A stretch of DNA of 37,212 bases from Pseudomonas sp. GM80 (GCF_000282515.1 NZ_AKJD01000160.1:1-37212); one strand, 5' to 3'. Counted from the first letter of the stretch, positions 1 to 8,015 are shown. The notes: generated by a model from the sequence alone, not told the origin. A program made the numbers and translations.

Positions 1-20
1 CCTGCGGCAGCTCCTACAGG
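1..20. repeat. Half of a REP-like doublet (family B), cut by the window edge
   Basis: The first 20 bases (CCTGCGGCAGCTCCTACAGG) match the right arm of the family B doublets at 5965-6056 and 31869-31944. The partner arm would lie upstream of the window. It sits just past the stop of the first minus-strand gene, the usual position for these elements here. Confidence 0.65.
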
Positions 21-23
21 ACG

Positions 24-947
24 TTATTTGTGTTTTTCGAAGCGATAGAACAGGTTCGGCTCGCTGACAATGTACAGCGTGCCCGCCTCGTCCATGGTCA
101 CACCTTCGGCGCGGGGGATGGTTTTTTTCAACCCGTTGAAACCGCTCAGCAGGGTCATGAAACTGACTTGCTCGCCCTTCTCGTCCAGTTCCAGCAGCAG
201 GTGCGAATCAGCCGAAAGCACCAGGGTGTGGCCGGTGCGCGGATCGATTGCCAGCGCGGAAAGATTGCGGATATCCAGTTCGTCGCTGGCCAGCTTCTGC
301 TTGTCGCCTTTCAGGACCTGGCTGCCATCGCTTTTCCAGGTGAACAGCGCCGGTGGCCGCTCCTCGCCCAGCAGCAATTGCTGATTGCGCGGATCCCAGG
401 TGATCGCCTCGAACGCCTTGTTCTGGTCTTTCGATGGCCCGAGGTCGTATTTCGGGAAATCGGCGATGTTCAGCTCTCGGGTGTCGGCGTCAACCTTGAC
501 GATAGAGAGCATGTGTTCACGCTCGTCGACGATGGCCATCAAGCCGTTTTCCATGACGGTCAGGCCTTCCGGATTGCTCCAGCCTTTGAGCGGCATCTTG
601 CGCAGAACATCGCCCTGCAGCGTCAGCTCGGCGAGGAACGGATTCTTGCCCATCACCGAAAACAGGGTTTTGGTCTGCGGGTTATAGGACAGGTCCGAGG
701 CTTCGTCCTTCTCCATGCCCGGCAGCAACTTCGCGTCGATCACCGCGCGATAGTCCGGCAGCCAGATGCTTTCCTTCTGCTCAGCCTGACTTTCAAAGCG
801 CTCGTGTACCCACAGCAACGCACGGTCATCCCAATGCATGGCGAACGCCAGGCCATAAACGGCAGCGATCAACAACAATAACCAAACGTACCAACGCAGG
901 TAGAAACGCGAGCGAGGGGTGGTTTTGAGCTGAGTTTGAGAGGACAT
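24..947 (-). CDS. SdiA-regulated / YjiK-like membrane-anchored protein
   Basis: This 307-residue protein has one hydrophobic segment at about residues 18-37 after a basic N-terminus. That suggests an inner-membrane anchor with the rest in the periplasm. The body has repeated beta-propeller-like strands (GLTVMENGLMAIVDERE, AFEAITWDPRNQQLLLGEE, LSALAIDPRTGHTLVLSADSH, AEGVTMDEAGTLYIVSEPN), as in the SdiA-regulated (YjiK) family. The molecular function of that family is unknown. The assignment rests on this repeat pattern. The ATG at 947 is preceded by only a weak ribosome site. The next gene upstream on the same strand is separated by 288 bp that contain a REP doublet, so co-transcription is unlikely. 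Confidence 0.75.
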   Translation of the reverse strand: MSSQTQLKTTPRSRFYLRWYVWLLLLIAAVYGLAFAMHWDDRALLWVHERFESQAEQKESIWLPDYRAVIDAKLLPGMEKDEASDLSYNPQTKTLFSVMGKNPFLAELTLQGDVLRKMPLKGWSNPEGLTVMENGLMAIVDEREHMLSIVKVDADTRELNIADFPKYDLGPSKDQNKAFEAITWDPRNQQLLLGEERPPALFTWKSDGSQVLKGDKQKLASDELDIRNLSALAIDPRTGHTLVLSADSHLLLELDEKGEQVSFMTLLSGFNGLKKTIPRAEGVTMDEAGTLYIVSEPNLFYRFEKHK

Positions 948-1112
948 CGAGGGACGCTTTCCGAAAATTCAGGCTATGGGTAATAGCACAAAGAGGCCGG
1001 CTCAGACGCCAGAATTGCGGAAATTATCCAGACAGGATGTGAAAAAAACGGCAAATGGCGGGATTGCCCTGTGGGTTTGTGGGCCAAGACACAAAAATAC
1101 CGGCCAGGCCTC

Positions 1113-1207
1113 TGTGGCGAGGGGATTTATCCCCGTTGGGTCGCGCAGCGGCCCCAAAGATCTTGGGACTGCTGCGCAGTCCAACGGGGATAAATCCCCT
1201 CGCCACA
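1113..1207. repeat. REP-like inverted doublet, family A (copy 1)
   Basis: Two perfect 27-bp arms at 1113-1139 and 1181-1207 are inverted around a 41-bp centre, with the core GGGGATTTATCCCC. Related copies occur at 13415-13546, 14362-14468 and 25045-25194. The element occupies most of the 288-bp gap between two minus-strand genes. I see no further gene in that gap. Confidence 0.85.
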
Positions 1208-1235
1208 AAATCACATCACAACAAAAAATGCTTAA

Positions 1236-1901
1236 TCAGCGCACGCTGCTGGTGAAGCTGCTCGCGCCGACCAGTTCAAGGACGATGTCATCGCCGACGT
1301 TCAGCGGGCCGACGCCCACGGGTGTGCCGGTGAGGATTACGTCACCGGCCTGCAGCGAGAAGCAGCCGGCCATGTGCTGGATCATTGGCACGATCGGGTT
1401 GAGCATCGCGCTGCTGTTGCCGTCCTGACGGACTTCGCCGTTGATGGTCAGGCGAATGCCGATGTCGGTCAGGTCAGCAAAGGTGCTGCCGACCACGAAC
1501 GGGGCGATCACCGCCGCGCCGTCGAACGACTTGGCGATTTCCCACGGCAGGCCCTTGGCTTTCAGCTCGGCCTGCTTGTCGCGCAGGGTCAGATCCAGCG
1601 CCGGGGCGAAACCGGAGATCGCGTCGAGCACTTCTTCACGGCTCGGTTTGGTCGACAACGGCTTGCCGATCAACACGGCGATTTCCGCTTCGTAGTGCAC
1701 CGAACCGCGCTCGGTCGGAATGGCGAAACCGCCTTCCAGCTCAACCACGCAACTGCCCGGCTTGATGAACAGCAACGGTTCGGTAGGCACCGGGTTGTCC
1801 AGTTCCTTGGCGTGTTCGGCGTAATTACGGCCAATGCACACGACTTTCCCGATCGGGAAGTGGATGCGCGTGCCGTCGACGTACTGGTGCTGATAGCTCA
1901 T
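1236..1901 (-). CDS. Fumarylacetoacetate hydrolase (FAH) family protein
   Basis: This 221-residue protein has the FAH C-terminal fold signature. KVVCIGRNYAEHAKEL lies near residues 19-34, followed by the metal-binding acidic cluster in HYEAEIAVLIGK and a later PALDLTLRD. GDVILTGTPVGVGPL lies near the C-terminus. Relatives (YcgM/FAHD1 type) are Mg2+-dependent acylpyruvase or oxaloacetate decarboxylase-like enzymes, and I cannot choose a substrate. The ATG at 1901 has a good AGGAG site about 8 bases upstream. The gene lies 41 bp downstream of the D-2-hydroxyglutarate dehydrogenase on the same strand, so the two are probably co-transcribed. A role in tidying 2-oxoacid side products is an inference from this context. 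Confidence 0.88.
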   Translation of the reverse strand: MSYQHQYVDGTRIHFPIGKVVCIGRNYAEHAKELDNPVPTEPLLFIKPGSCVVELEGGFAIPTERGSVHYEAEIAVLIGKPLSTKPSREEVLDAISGFAPALDLTLRDKQAELKAKGLPWEIAKSFDGAAVIAPFVVGSTFADLTDIGIRLTINGEVRQDGNSSAMLNPIVPMIQHMAGCFSLQAGDVILTGTPVGVGPLNVGDDIVLELVGASSFTSSVR

Positions 1902-1942
1902 TTACCGACTCCTGCCTTCATTGATTCATCAAAGATTGCCGA

Positions 1943-3337
1943 TCAAACCGCGAAAATCTTGCCCGGGCTCATGATGCCGTTCGGGTCGAACACCGCTTTT
2001 ACCGCTTTCATGTACTCGATCTCAACCGGCGAGCGGCTGTAGGTCAAGTAATCGCGTTTGGTCATGCCCACGCCGTGCTCGGCGGAGATCGAACCGTTGT
2101 ACTTCTCGACGGTTTCGAACACCCACTTGTTGACGGTCGCGCACTTGGCGAAGAACTCGTCCTTGCTCAGGTTATCCGGCTTGAGGATGTTCAAATGCAG
2201 GTTGCCGTCGCCGATATGGCCGAACCAGACGATTTCGAAGTCGGGATAGTGTTCGCCGACGATCGCGTCGATTTCCTTCAGAAATGCCGGCACTTTCGAC
2301 ACGGTGACCGAGATGTCGTTTTTGTACGGCGTCCAGTGCGAGATGGTCTCGGAGATGTACTCGCGCAGCTTCCACAGATTCTGCAGTTGGGTTTCGCTCT
2401 GGCTCATCACGCCGTCCAGCACCCAGCCCTGCTCGACGCAGTGTTCGAAGGTTTCCAGTGCGCTATTGGCCACTTCTTCAGTGGTCGCTTCGAATTCCAG
2501 CAACGCATAGAACGGGCAATCGGTTTCGAACGGCGCCGGTACGTCGCCACGGCCCATGACTTTGGCCAGGGCTTTGTCGGAGAAGAATTCGAACGCGGTC
2601 AGGTCGAGCTTGCCCTGGAAGGCGTGCAGCACCGGCATGATCGAGTCGAAATCGGCGGTGCCAAGGACCATCGCTGTGAGGTTTTTCGGCGCGCGATCGA
2701 GGCGCATGGTCGCTTCGACGACGAAACCCAGCGTGCCTTCAGCGCCGATGAACAGCTGGCGCAGGTCGTAACCGGTGGCGTTCTTGATCAGGTCTTTGTT
2801 CAGTTCGAGCACGTCGCCCTTGCCGGTGACGACTTTCATGCCGGCGACCCAGTTGCGGGTCATGCCGTAGCGAATCACCTTGATCCCACCGGCATTGGTG
2901 CCGATGTTGCCGCCAATCTGGCTGGAACCGGCCGAGGCGAAATCGACCGGGTAATACAGGCCTTTTTCTTCGGCGACGTTCTGCAAATGCTCGGTGACCA
3001 CGCCCGGCTGACAAACGGCGGTGCGGTCGGTGAGGTTCACGTCGAGAATCTGATTCATGTAATCAAACGACACGACCACTTCGCCATTCGCCGCCACCGC
3101 AGCGGCGGAAAGCCCGGTGCGTCCGCCCGACGGCACCAGCGCGACCTTGTGTTCATTGGCCCAACGGACAACGGCTTGCACCTGCTCGATGGTCTTGGGA
3201 AACACAATGGCGCTAGGCGCCGGCGCGAAGTGCTTGGTCCAATCCTTGCCGTACGCATACAGGGAGTCGGCGTCGGTCAGGACCTTGCCAGGCTCGACCA
3301 GGGTCTTCAGTTCATCAATCAGGGCAGGATTGGTCAT
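1943..3337 (-). CDS. FAD-linked D-2-hydroxyglutarate dehydrogenase
   Basis: This 464-residue FAD-binding oxidoreductase belongs to the GlcD/D2HGDH family. The FAD pyrophosphate loop is at about residues 69-80 (PSGGRTGLSAAA). The C-terminal domain carries the HIGDGNLHLN histidine motif and SAEHGVGMTKRDYL. An upstream ATG at 3367 exists, but the ATG at 3337 has a GAGAG site about 9 bases ahead and matches the family N-terminus. It is divergent from serA. In P. stutzeri and P. aeruginosa the enzyme next to serA oxidises D-2-hydroxyglutarate made when SerA reduces 2-oxoglutarate, passing electrons to ETF and thereby driving serine synthesis. Specificity here is inferred from that synteny. Glycolate or D-lactate oxidation is the alternative. 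Confidence 0.88.
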   Translation of the reverse strand: MTNPALIDELKTLVEPGKVLTDADSLYAYGKDWTKHFAPAPSAIVFPKTIEQVQAVVRWANEHKVALVPSGGRTGLSAAAVAANGEVVVSFDYMNQILDVNLTDRTAVCQPGVVTEHLQNVAEEKGLYYPVDFASAGSSQIGGNIGTNAGGIKVIRYGMTRNWVAGMKVVTGKGDVLELNKDLIKNATGYDLRQLFIGAEGTLGFVVEATMRLDRAPKNLTAMVLGTADFDSIMPVLHAFQGKLDLTAFEFFSDKALAKVMGRGDVPAPFETDCPFYALLEFEATTEEVANSALETFEHCVEQGWVLDGVMSQSETQLQNLWKLREYISETISHWTPYKNDISVTVSKVPAFLKEIDAIVGEHYPDFEIVWFGHIGDGNLHLNILKPDNLSKDEFFAKCATVNKWVFETVEKYNGSISAEHGVGMTKRDYLTYSRSPVEIEYMKAVKAVFDPNGIMSPGKIFAV

Positions 3338-3403
3338 CGACAGAACTCTCGAACAATTCATGGTCATCCTGAGAACGCTTCACGTCGCAGGAATGAGTGT
3401 TTA

Positions 3404-3435
3404 GCGGGGAGGCTATGCTAGCATATCGACCCCGC
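3404..3435. promoter_or_regulatory. Dyad in the divergent dehydrogenase/serA promoter region
   Basis: A perfect 12-bp palindrome TATGCTAGCATA (3414-3425) is flanked by GCGGGG (3404-3409) and CCCCGC (3430-3435). The flanks share exactly the same centre (between 3419 and 3420). TATGCTA reads as a possible -10 element on both strands, so this could be an operator or a face-to-face promoter core in the 204-bp divergent gap. The function is inferred. Confidence 0.45.
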
Positions 3436-3541
3436 AGGACAGTGCCCAAGGCCAGATCCGCGGAGACGACTTTCTTGTCGTCCGGGTCAGCGTCTGTTGA
3501 CCATTTCCTGCCATTTTTCTCCGGGATACAGGTTTACGCAG

Positions 3542-4771
3542 ATGAGCAAGACTTCTCTCGATAAGAGCAAGATCAAGTTCCTTCTTCTCGAAGGCGTCCA
3601 CCAATCGGCTGTCGACGTCCTCAAGGCGGCGGGCTACACCAGCATCGAATACCTGACAGGTTCCTTGCCGGAAGCCCAGCTCAAGGAAAAGATCGCTGAC
3701 GCTCACTTCATCGGCATTCGTTCGCGCACCCAACTGACCGAAGAGATCTTCGATCACGCGAAGAAGCTGGTTGCGGTCGGCTGTTTCTGCATCGGCACCA
3801 ACCAGGTTGACCTGAGTGCTGCCCGTGAGCGCGGTATTGCCGTGTTCAACGCGCCGTACTCCAACACTCGCTCCGTAGCGGAACTGGTGCTGGCCGAAGC
3901 GATCCTGCTGCTGCGCGGCATCCCGGAGAAAAACGCTTCCTGCCACCGTGGCGGCTGGATCAAATCCGCAGCCAACTCCTTCGAGATCCGTGGCAAGAAA
4001 CTCGGCATCGTCGGCTACGGCTCGATCGGTACGCAGCTGTCGGTTCTGGCTGAAGGTCTGGGCATGCAGGTGTATTTCTACGACACCGTGACCAAGCTGC
4101 CGCTGGGCAACGCGACTCAGATCGGTAGCCTGACCGAGCTGCTGGGCATGTCCGACATCGTCACCCTGCACGTTCCGGAAACCGCTGCGACCCAGTGGAT
4201 GATCGGCGAGAAGGAAATCCGCGCCATCAAGAAGGGCGGCATCCTGATCAACGCGGCGCGCGGTACCGTGGTCGAGCTGGACGCCCTCGCGGACGCGATC
4301 AAGGACAAGCACCTGATCGGCGCGGCCATCGACGTATTCCCGGTGGAGCCACGCTCCAACGACGAAGAGTTCGAAAGCCCGCTGCGTGGTCTCGACAACG
4401 TGATCCTGACCCCGCACATCGGTGGTTCGACCGCCGAAGCGCAAGCCAACATCGGTCTGGAAGTGGCAGAGAAACTGGTCAAGTACAGCGACAACGGTAC
4501 TTCGGTTTCGTCGGTGAACTTCCCGGAAGTGGCCCTGCCGGCTCACCCTGGCAAGCACCGCCTGCTGCACATCCACGAGAACATTCCGGGTGTGATGAGC
4601 GAGATCAACAAGGTCTTCGCCGAAAACGGCATCAACATTTCCGGTCAGTTCCTGCAGACCAACGAGAAGGTTGGCTACGTGGTCATCGACGTCGACGCCG
4701 AGTACTCGGATCTGGCGCAAGAGAAGCTGCAGCACATCAACGGCACTATCCGTAGCCGCGTGTTGTTCTGA
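3542..4771 (+). CDS. serA: D-3-phosphoglycerate dehydrogenase
   Basis: SerA catalyses the first step of serine synthesis, oxidising 3-phosphoglycerate to 3-phosphohydroxypyruvate with NAD+. In vitro it also reduces 2-oxoglutarate. The protein is 409 residues, essentially the length of the E. coli enzyme. The Rossmann motif GYGSIG is at 158-163. The 2-hydroxyacid dehydrogenase catalytic residues are Arg240 (NAARGT), Glu269 (PVEP) and His292 (TPHIGGS). A C-terminal ACT domain starts at about 339, the usual site for serine feedback inhibition. The frame is open to 3497, but the family N-terminus (MSKTSLDK) starts at 3542. It is followed by a strong terminator and faces the D-2-hydroxyglutarate dehydrogenase across a shared promoter region. 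Confidence 0.97.
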   Translation: MSKTSLDKSKIKFLLLEGVHQSAVDVLKAAGYTSIEYLTGSLPEAQLKEKIADAHFIGIRSRTQLTEEIFDHAKKLVAVGCFCIGTNQVDLSAARERGIAVFNAPYSNTRSVAELVLAEAILLLRGIPEKNASCHRGGWIKSAANSFEIRGKKLGIVGYGSIGTQLSVLAEGLGMQVYFYDTVTKLPLGNATQIGSLTELLGMSDIVTLHVPETAATQWMIGEKEIRAIKKGGILINAARGTVVELDALADAIKDKHLIGAAIDVFPVEPRSNDEEFESPLRGLDNVILTPHIGGSTAEAQANIGLEVAEKLVKYSDNGTSVSSVNFPEVALPAHPGKHRLLHIHENIPGVMSEINKVFAENGINISGQFLQTNEKVGYVVIDVDAEYSDLAQEKLQHINGTIRSRVLF

Positions 4772-4787
4772 TTTAGCGTTGAGCGAC

Positions 4788-4816
4788 AAAAAAGGGAGCC
4801 TTCGGGCTCCCTTTTT
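4788..4816. terminator. Bidirectional rho-independent terminator after serA
   Basis: GGGAGCC (4794-4800), a TTCG loop and GGCTCCC (4805-4811) form a stem flanked by an A-run on the left and TTTTT on the right. It can therefore act for serA (+) and for the convergent DUF4399 gene (-), which ends at 4829. Confidence 0.93.
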
Positions 4817-4828
4817 CATGCCGAAAAA

Positions 4829-5254
4829 TTATTCGACGTTGACGGTGATTTTCTTCGAGACGATTGGCGGATCGAACGGCATGTGGCCGCTGTCGCCCAG
4901 CTCCAGCTGCAAGGTGTGCTTGCCCGGGGCCAGTTTGATGTCAGCCTGGGTCTGCGCCTTGCCGAAGTGCATGTGATTGGCGTCATTCGGAATCGGCGCG
5001 CCAGCGGCCGGGAGCTTGTCGACGTCGATCAGCAAATGGTGGTGACCGGTGTTCTTGGTGACGTCACCGGCTGGTGCCAGCGCGACGTCCTTGGTGCCGA
5101 ACTTGACGGTGAAGGTCTGCGAAACCGTGGCCCCGTCCTCGGGAGAAACGATGAACACTTCGGCGCCTTTTGGCGCGGGTGTGGCAGCACTGGCCAGCAC
5201 CGAAACACCCATCAGCACACCCGCCAACGCTGCACGTGACATAAAGCTTTTCAT
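4829..5254 (-). CDS. Secreted DUF4399 domain protein
   Basis: This 141-residue protein starts with a clear Sec signal peptide (MKSFMSRAALAGVLMGVSVL to about residue 24, ending ASA), so it should be periplasmic. The mature part has the DUF4399 pattern: VFIVSPEDGATVSQTFTVKF, then a conserved GHHHLLIDVD stretch and HMHFGKAQTQADIKLAPGKH, ending in a beta-rich PPIVSKKITVNVE. The histidine-rich loop could bind a metal, but that is a guess, because the family has no established function. The gene converges on serA over a shared terminator and diverges from a small solute-binding protein. The intergenic region holds two inverted repeats. Confidence 0.88.
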   Translation of the reverse strand: MKSFMSRAALAGVLMGVSVLASAATPAPKGAEVFIVSPEDGATVSQTFTVKFGTKDVALAPAGDVTKNTGHHHLLIDVDKLPAAGAPIPNDANHMHFGKAQTQADIKLAPGKHTLQLELGDSGHMPFDPPIVSKKITVNVE

Positions 5255-5286
5255 TTTCTTCTCCAGTTTTTCCGTAAAATCCGCAC

Positions 5287-5333
5287 GGTCATGACAACTT
5301 CATGACCATTCGTTGTCGAAGGCACTCGACAAC
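5287..5333. promoter_or_regulatory. Two consecutive inverted repeats between divergent genes
   Basis: GGTCATGA (5287-5294) and TCATGACC (5300-5307) form a perfect inverted repeat with a 5-bp spacer. GTTGTCGA (5312-5319) and TCGACAAC (5326-5333) form a second with a 6-bp spacer. Both lie in the 135-bp region between the DUF4399 gene (-) and the binding-protein gene (+). They look like tandem operator sites, but no regulator is identified. Confidence 0.4.
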
Positions 5334-5389
5334 CATAGCAAAGCGAGCCTGACTCAGAGCATCGCAATAATGATTTCAAAGGAGTGACC

Positions 5390-5962
5390 ATGCGCTTTTT
5401 GCCTGGCCTGATCTGCCTGCTACCCCTTCTGAGCCCTTTGGCTCACGCCGAACTGATTGATGACGTCAACGACCGTGGCGAGTTACGCATAGCCCTTGAG
5501 GCTAATACACCGCCTTTCAATTACAAGGACGACGGCGACAAACTCACGGGGTTCGAGGTCGAGCTTGGACAACTGCTCGCCAACGAGCTGGATGTACGCG
5601 CCGACTTCATCGTCACCGACGAGGCCGATTTGCTCCAGGGCGTTGAAAGCGGCAAGTACGACGTCGCGCTCAATCACATAGCACTGACACCCGAACTCAA
5701 GGATCGTTTCGACTTCAGCGAGCCTTACGGCAAGGTCGATGCGCAACTGCTGGCGAAGAAGGATGAGCAGCCGCAGCCGATGGTCTTGGTGCAGGCGTTG
5801 ACTGATGCCAAGCCAAAGGCGAGTGCACCGGTGGAGTTGGCGATACCGTTTCAGAAGGGTAATCCGGCATTTCACGCCAGCCTTGAGAGCGCGATGCAGC
5901 GGATCAAGGCCGACGGGCGCCTGGCGGCGCTGTCGAAGAAGTGGCTCACCGAACCCAATTGA
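5390..5962 (+). CDS. Small family 3 solute-binding protein, second lobe largely missing
   Basis: This 190-residue periplasmic protein has a signal peptide at 1-20 (ending AHA). A GTG at 5384 is in frame, but AAAGGAG at 5378-5384 places the start at the ATG at 5390. Residues 21-123 match lobe I of polar amino-acid binding proteins: ELRIALEANTPPFNYKDDG, LTGFEVELGQLLANEL, GVESGKYDVALNHIALTPEL and FDFSEPYGKVDAQLLAKK. Residues 149-190 match the family C-terminus (IPFQKGNPAFHASLESAMQRI, LSKKWL). Between them are only about 25 linker-like residues, where the family normally has roughly 80-90 forming lobe II. The frame stays open. No permease or ATPase gene is adjacent, so a sensor or vestigial role is possible. 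It is probably the counterpart of PAO1 PA0314. Confidence 0.82.
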   Translation: MRFLPGLICLLPLLSPLAHAELIDDVNDRGELRIALEANTPPFNYKDDGDKLTGFEVELGQLLANELDVRADFIVTDEADLLQGVESGKYDVALNHIALTPELKDRFDFSEPYGKVDAQLLAKKDEQPQPMVLVQALTDAKPKASAPVELAIPFQKGNPAFHASLESAMQRIKADGRLAALSKKWLTEPN

Positions 5963-5964
5963 AA

Positions 5965-6056
5965 CCTGTAGGAGCTGCGGCACGCTGCGATCTTTTGATG
6001 TTGATTCGAAAGATCAAAAAGATCAAAAGATCGCAGCGTGCCGCAGCTCCTACAGG
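5965..6056. repeat. REP-like inverted doublet, family B (copy 1)
   Basis: Perfect 35-bp arms at 5965-5999 and 6022-6056 surround a 22-bp centre. The arms contain GTAGGAGCTGC and its complement. The element fills the gap between convergent genes, overlaps the 3' end of the DUF523 gene (stop at 6050), and could form a long hairpin in either transcript. Confidence 0.9.
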
Positions 6057-6541
6057 TGATCGAGTTGGGTCAGGGCCAGCGCGGCTTGCGGGAGTTCGAG
6101 CTCGCTGAAGACTTGCACGCCATGGCGCTTGAGCAGTGCAGCGGTTACGCCTTCGCCGGAAACTTTCACCCCACTGAACGTCCCGTCATAGGTCAGCAGG
6201 TTGCCACAGGAAGGACTGTTGGCTTTGAGCACCGCCACGCGGATGCCGTGTTTGCGCACCAGCTCCAGCGCCTGCCGCGCACCGTCGAGAAACTGCGCGC
6301 TGACGTCCTCGCCCTCGGTGGTCATCACCGCAGCAATGCCATCCAGCACTTCACCACCCTGCCCGCCGGGAATCTCCGCCGCTGCACGAGGCGTCGGCAA
6401 ACCTCCCGCGACTTCCGGGCACAACGGCACCACGCGTCCTTCGCTAATCCACTGTTCGAGCAGATCAAACGGCCCACTCGCGCCACCGTCGTAACGTACG
6501 CGATGACCCAGCAGGCAGCGGCTGACCAGAATCTTGTCCAT
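6050..6541 (-). CDS. DUF523 domain protein
   Basis: This protein of about 163 residues starts at MDKILVSRCLLGHRVRYDGG. The frame is open 21 bases further upstream, but this start follows the family and sits 1 bp after the stop of the preceding oxygenase gene. It has the DUF523 cysteine pattern: SRCLLG near residue 9, VVPLCPEVAGGLPTPR, and NSPSCG later. The three cysteines suggest metal or Fe-S binding, but the function is not established. It is probably translated with the upstream 2OG-Fe(II) oxygenase gene. The last codons run into the REP arm at 6022-6056, so its C-terminus is encoded by repeat sequence. Confidence 0.85.
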   Translation of the reverse strand: MDKILVSRCLLGHRVRYDGGASGPFDLLEQWISEGRVVPLCPEVAGGLPTPRAAAEIPGGQGGEVLDGIAAVMTTEGEDVSAQFLDGARQALELVRKHGIRVAVLKANSPSCGNLLTYDGTFSGVKVSGEGVTAALLKRHGVQVFSELELPQAALALTQLDHL

Positions 6542-6542
6542 G

Positions 6543-7175
6543 TCAGAACGGCTCGTTGCCACGGCGGCGGAACCAGCCCGTCAGCGACAAACGTTCACGG
6601 TTCGCCGGCAACACTTCGTGCGGCACTTCGCCAGAAAGAAACACCACCAGACAACCGCCAGTAGGCTGCACGTCATGCACGCGCTCTTCGTTCAGGTACA
6701 TGCGCAACTGACCACCGTCCTCCGGCAGCCAGGCGTCATTGAGGTAGACCACCACCGAGACCATGCGCTTGTCATCGTCGCGAAAACGGTCGACATGCCG
6801 ACGATAGAACGCACCCGGTGGGTACAAGGCGAAATGGCATTCGAAGTCTTCAAGACCGAGGAACAAGCCACGGTTGAGCGCCTCGCGCAGACTTTCCATC
6901 AGATTCAGATAGCGGTCGCTGGAATCGGCCTGGCCTGGATCGATCCACTGAATGTGGTCGCCACGAATACCCTCGCGGATCTCTGAAAACGGCCCACGTC
7001 CCACCGCCGCTGGCGCCAGTTCACCTTCGGCCTCACGTTTACGGCACTCGGCCGCCAACTCGCGGGTCAAACCGGCGGGCAGGAATATGTTCTGCTGCGA
7101 CCAGCCATGCTCGGCCAGGTCGTCGACAATGCGTAACAGCAGCGGGTGTTCAGAGGATATTTGCATGGCGCGCAT
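6543..7175 (-). CDS. 2OG-Fe(II) oxygenase family protein
   Basis: This 210-residue protein carries the double-stranded beta-helix dioxygenase triad. H127 and D129 lie in YRRHVDRF, H186 in EVPHEVLP, and R195 in RLSL is the likely 2-oxoglutarate anchor. The layout resembles prolyl-4-hydroxylase-type proteins (SM-20/PiuC-like). The substrate is unknown and could be a protein or a small molecule. ATGs at 7175 and 7166 are both possible, and neither has a strong ribosome site. The stop lies 1 bp before the DUF523 start, so the two genes form a tight pair. The start region is divergent from the DUF2059 gene. Confidence 0.88.
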   Translation of the reverse strand: MRAMQISSEHPLLLRIVDDLAEHGWSQQNIFLPAGLTRELAAECRKREAEGELAPAAVGRGPFSEIREGIRGDHIQWIDPGQADSSDRYLNLMESLREALNRGLFLGLEDFECHFALYPPGAFYRRHVDRFRDDDKRMVSVVVYLNDAWLPEDGGQLRMYLNEERVHDVQPTGGCLVVFLSGEVPHEVLPANRERLSLTGWFRRRGNEPF

Positions 7176-7283
7176 AGTATGCCGCCGGCAAGAAATCCGA
7201 CAGAGCCACGCGGCGGCTTGCTACGAATTCTCGACAAGTACCGGCACCGCACGGAGAATAGTCCGCTGCTGACAGGAGTCCCT

Positions 7284-8015
7284 ATGCGCCGTTTGCTTTT
7301 TTCACTGTTGATGTTCTGCGTGTTGCCCGCCTGGGCGGACGGCCACGACCAGTTGTACAAGGTCGCCGGCTGGCCAGATCAACGTGCGCATTTCAACGAC
7401 GCCCTGACCGCTGCCCAACAGCGCTATCAGAACAGCCTGCCGCCCGCCGTGTTTCAGGCGTTGGTCAACAACAGCAATCAGCGCTTCGCCCCGCAAGCCG
7501 TGGATCAACGCGCAGAAGCACAACTGCGCCAGCAACTCGCCGATCCGAAACCGGCGCTGAGCTTTTTTCAATCGCCACTGGGCAAAAAAATCGTCGCCGC
7601 TGAGTTGCTCGCAACCCGTCGCGACCAACTGGCAAAAAACGCCAAGGGCCTGCCGAAGATGCAGGTCAGCGACAGCCGTCTGCTGATCATCGGCCACCTC
7701 GCGCAGGCGCTGCCAGCGCGTGAGGCCGGCGCCGAAGTCAGCCTGGCGATTGCCGGTGTGGCGGCGGACAGCTTGAGCTCGATGATTCCGGGACTGCTCG
7801 GTGGCGGTCAGGCGCAGGGCATGTTGAACAGTCAGCGTCAGCGCCTGATGGATCAGATTGGCGCGGACATCAACAACACGCTGCTCTACGTTTATCGCGA
7901 CCTGTCGGACGAAGAGCTGGAAGAGTTTGCGACGTTTGCCGAATCAACCGAGGGCAAGGCGTATTACCAGGCGGCGCTGGCGGCGATTCGCGCCGGCCTG
8001 GCGGTCGGCCAATGA
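7284..8015 (+). CDS. Secreted DUF2059 domain protein
   Basis: This 243-residue protein has a signal peptide (MRRLLFSLLMFCVLPAWA, residues 1-18), so it is probably periplasmic. The rest is helical and rich in Gln and Ala. A C-terminal DUF2059-like segment (LYVYRDLSDEELEEFATFAESTEGKAYYQAALAAIRAGL) lies near residues 205-243. The frame is open further upstream, but ACAGGAG at 7272-7278 fixes the ATG at 7284. The function is unknown. A REP doublet separates it from the convergent hydrolase gene. Confidence 0.85.
   Translation: MRRLLFSLLMFCVLPAWADGHDQLYKVAGWPDQRAHFNDALTAAQQRYQNSLPPAVFQALVNNSNQRFAPQAVDQRAEAQLRQQLADPKPALSFFQSPLGKKIVAAELLATRRDQLAKNAKGLPKMQVSDSRLLIIGHLAQALPAREAGAEVSLAIAGVAADSLSSMIPGLLGGGQAQGMLNSQRQRLMDQIGADINNTLLYVYRDLSDEELEEFATFAESTEGKAYYQAALAAIRAGLAVGQ

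Noticed and set aside
1113..1207. CRISPR-like repeats
   Set aside because: The repeated units are inverted pairs scattered singly between genes, with no regular array of direct repeats and spacers.
3413..4819. Long minus-strand open frame opposite serA
   Set aside because: It mirrors serA codon structure in a GC-rich gene, has low-complexity His/Arg/Val-rich composition, no ribosome site and no recognisable domain.
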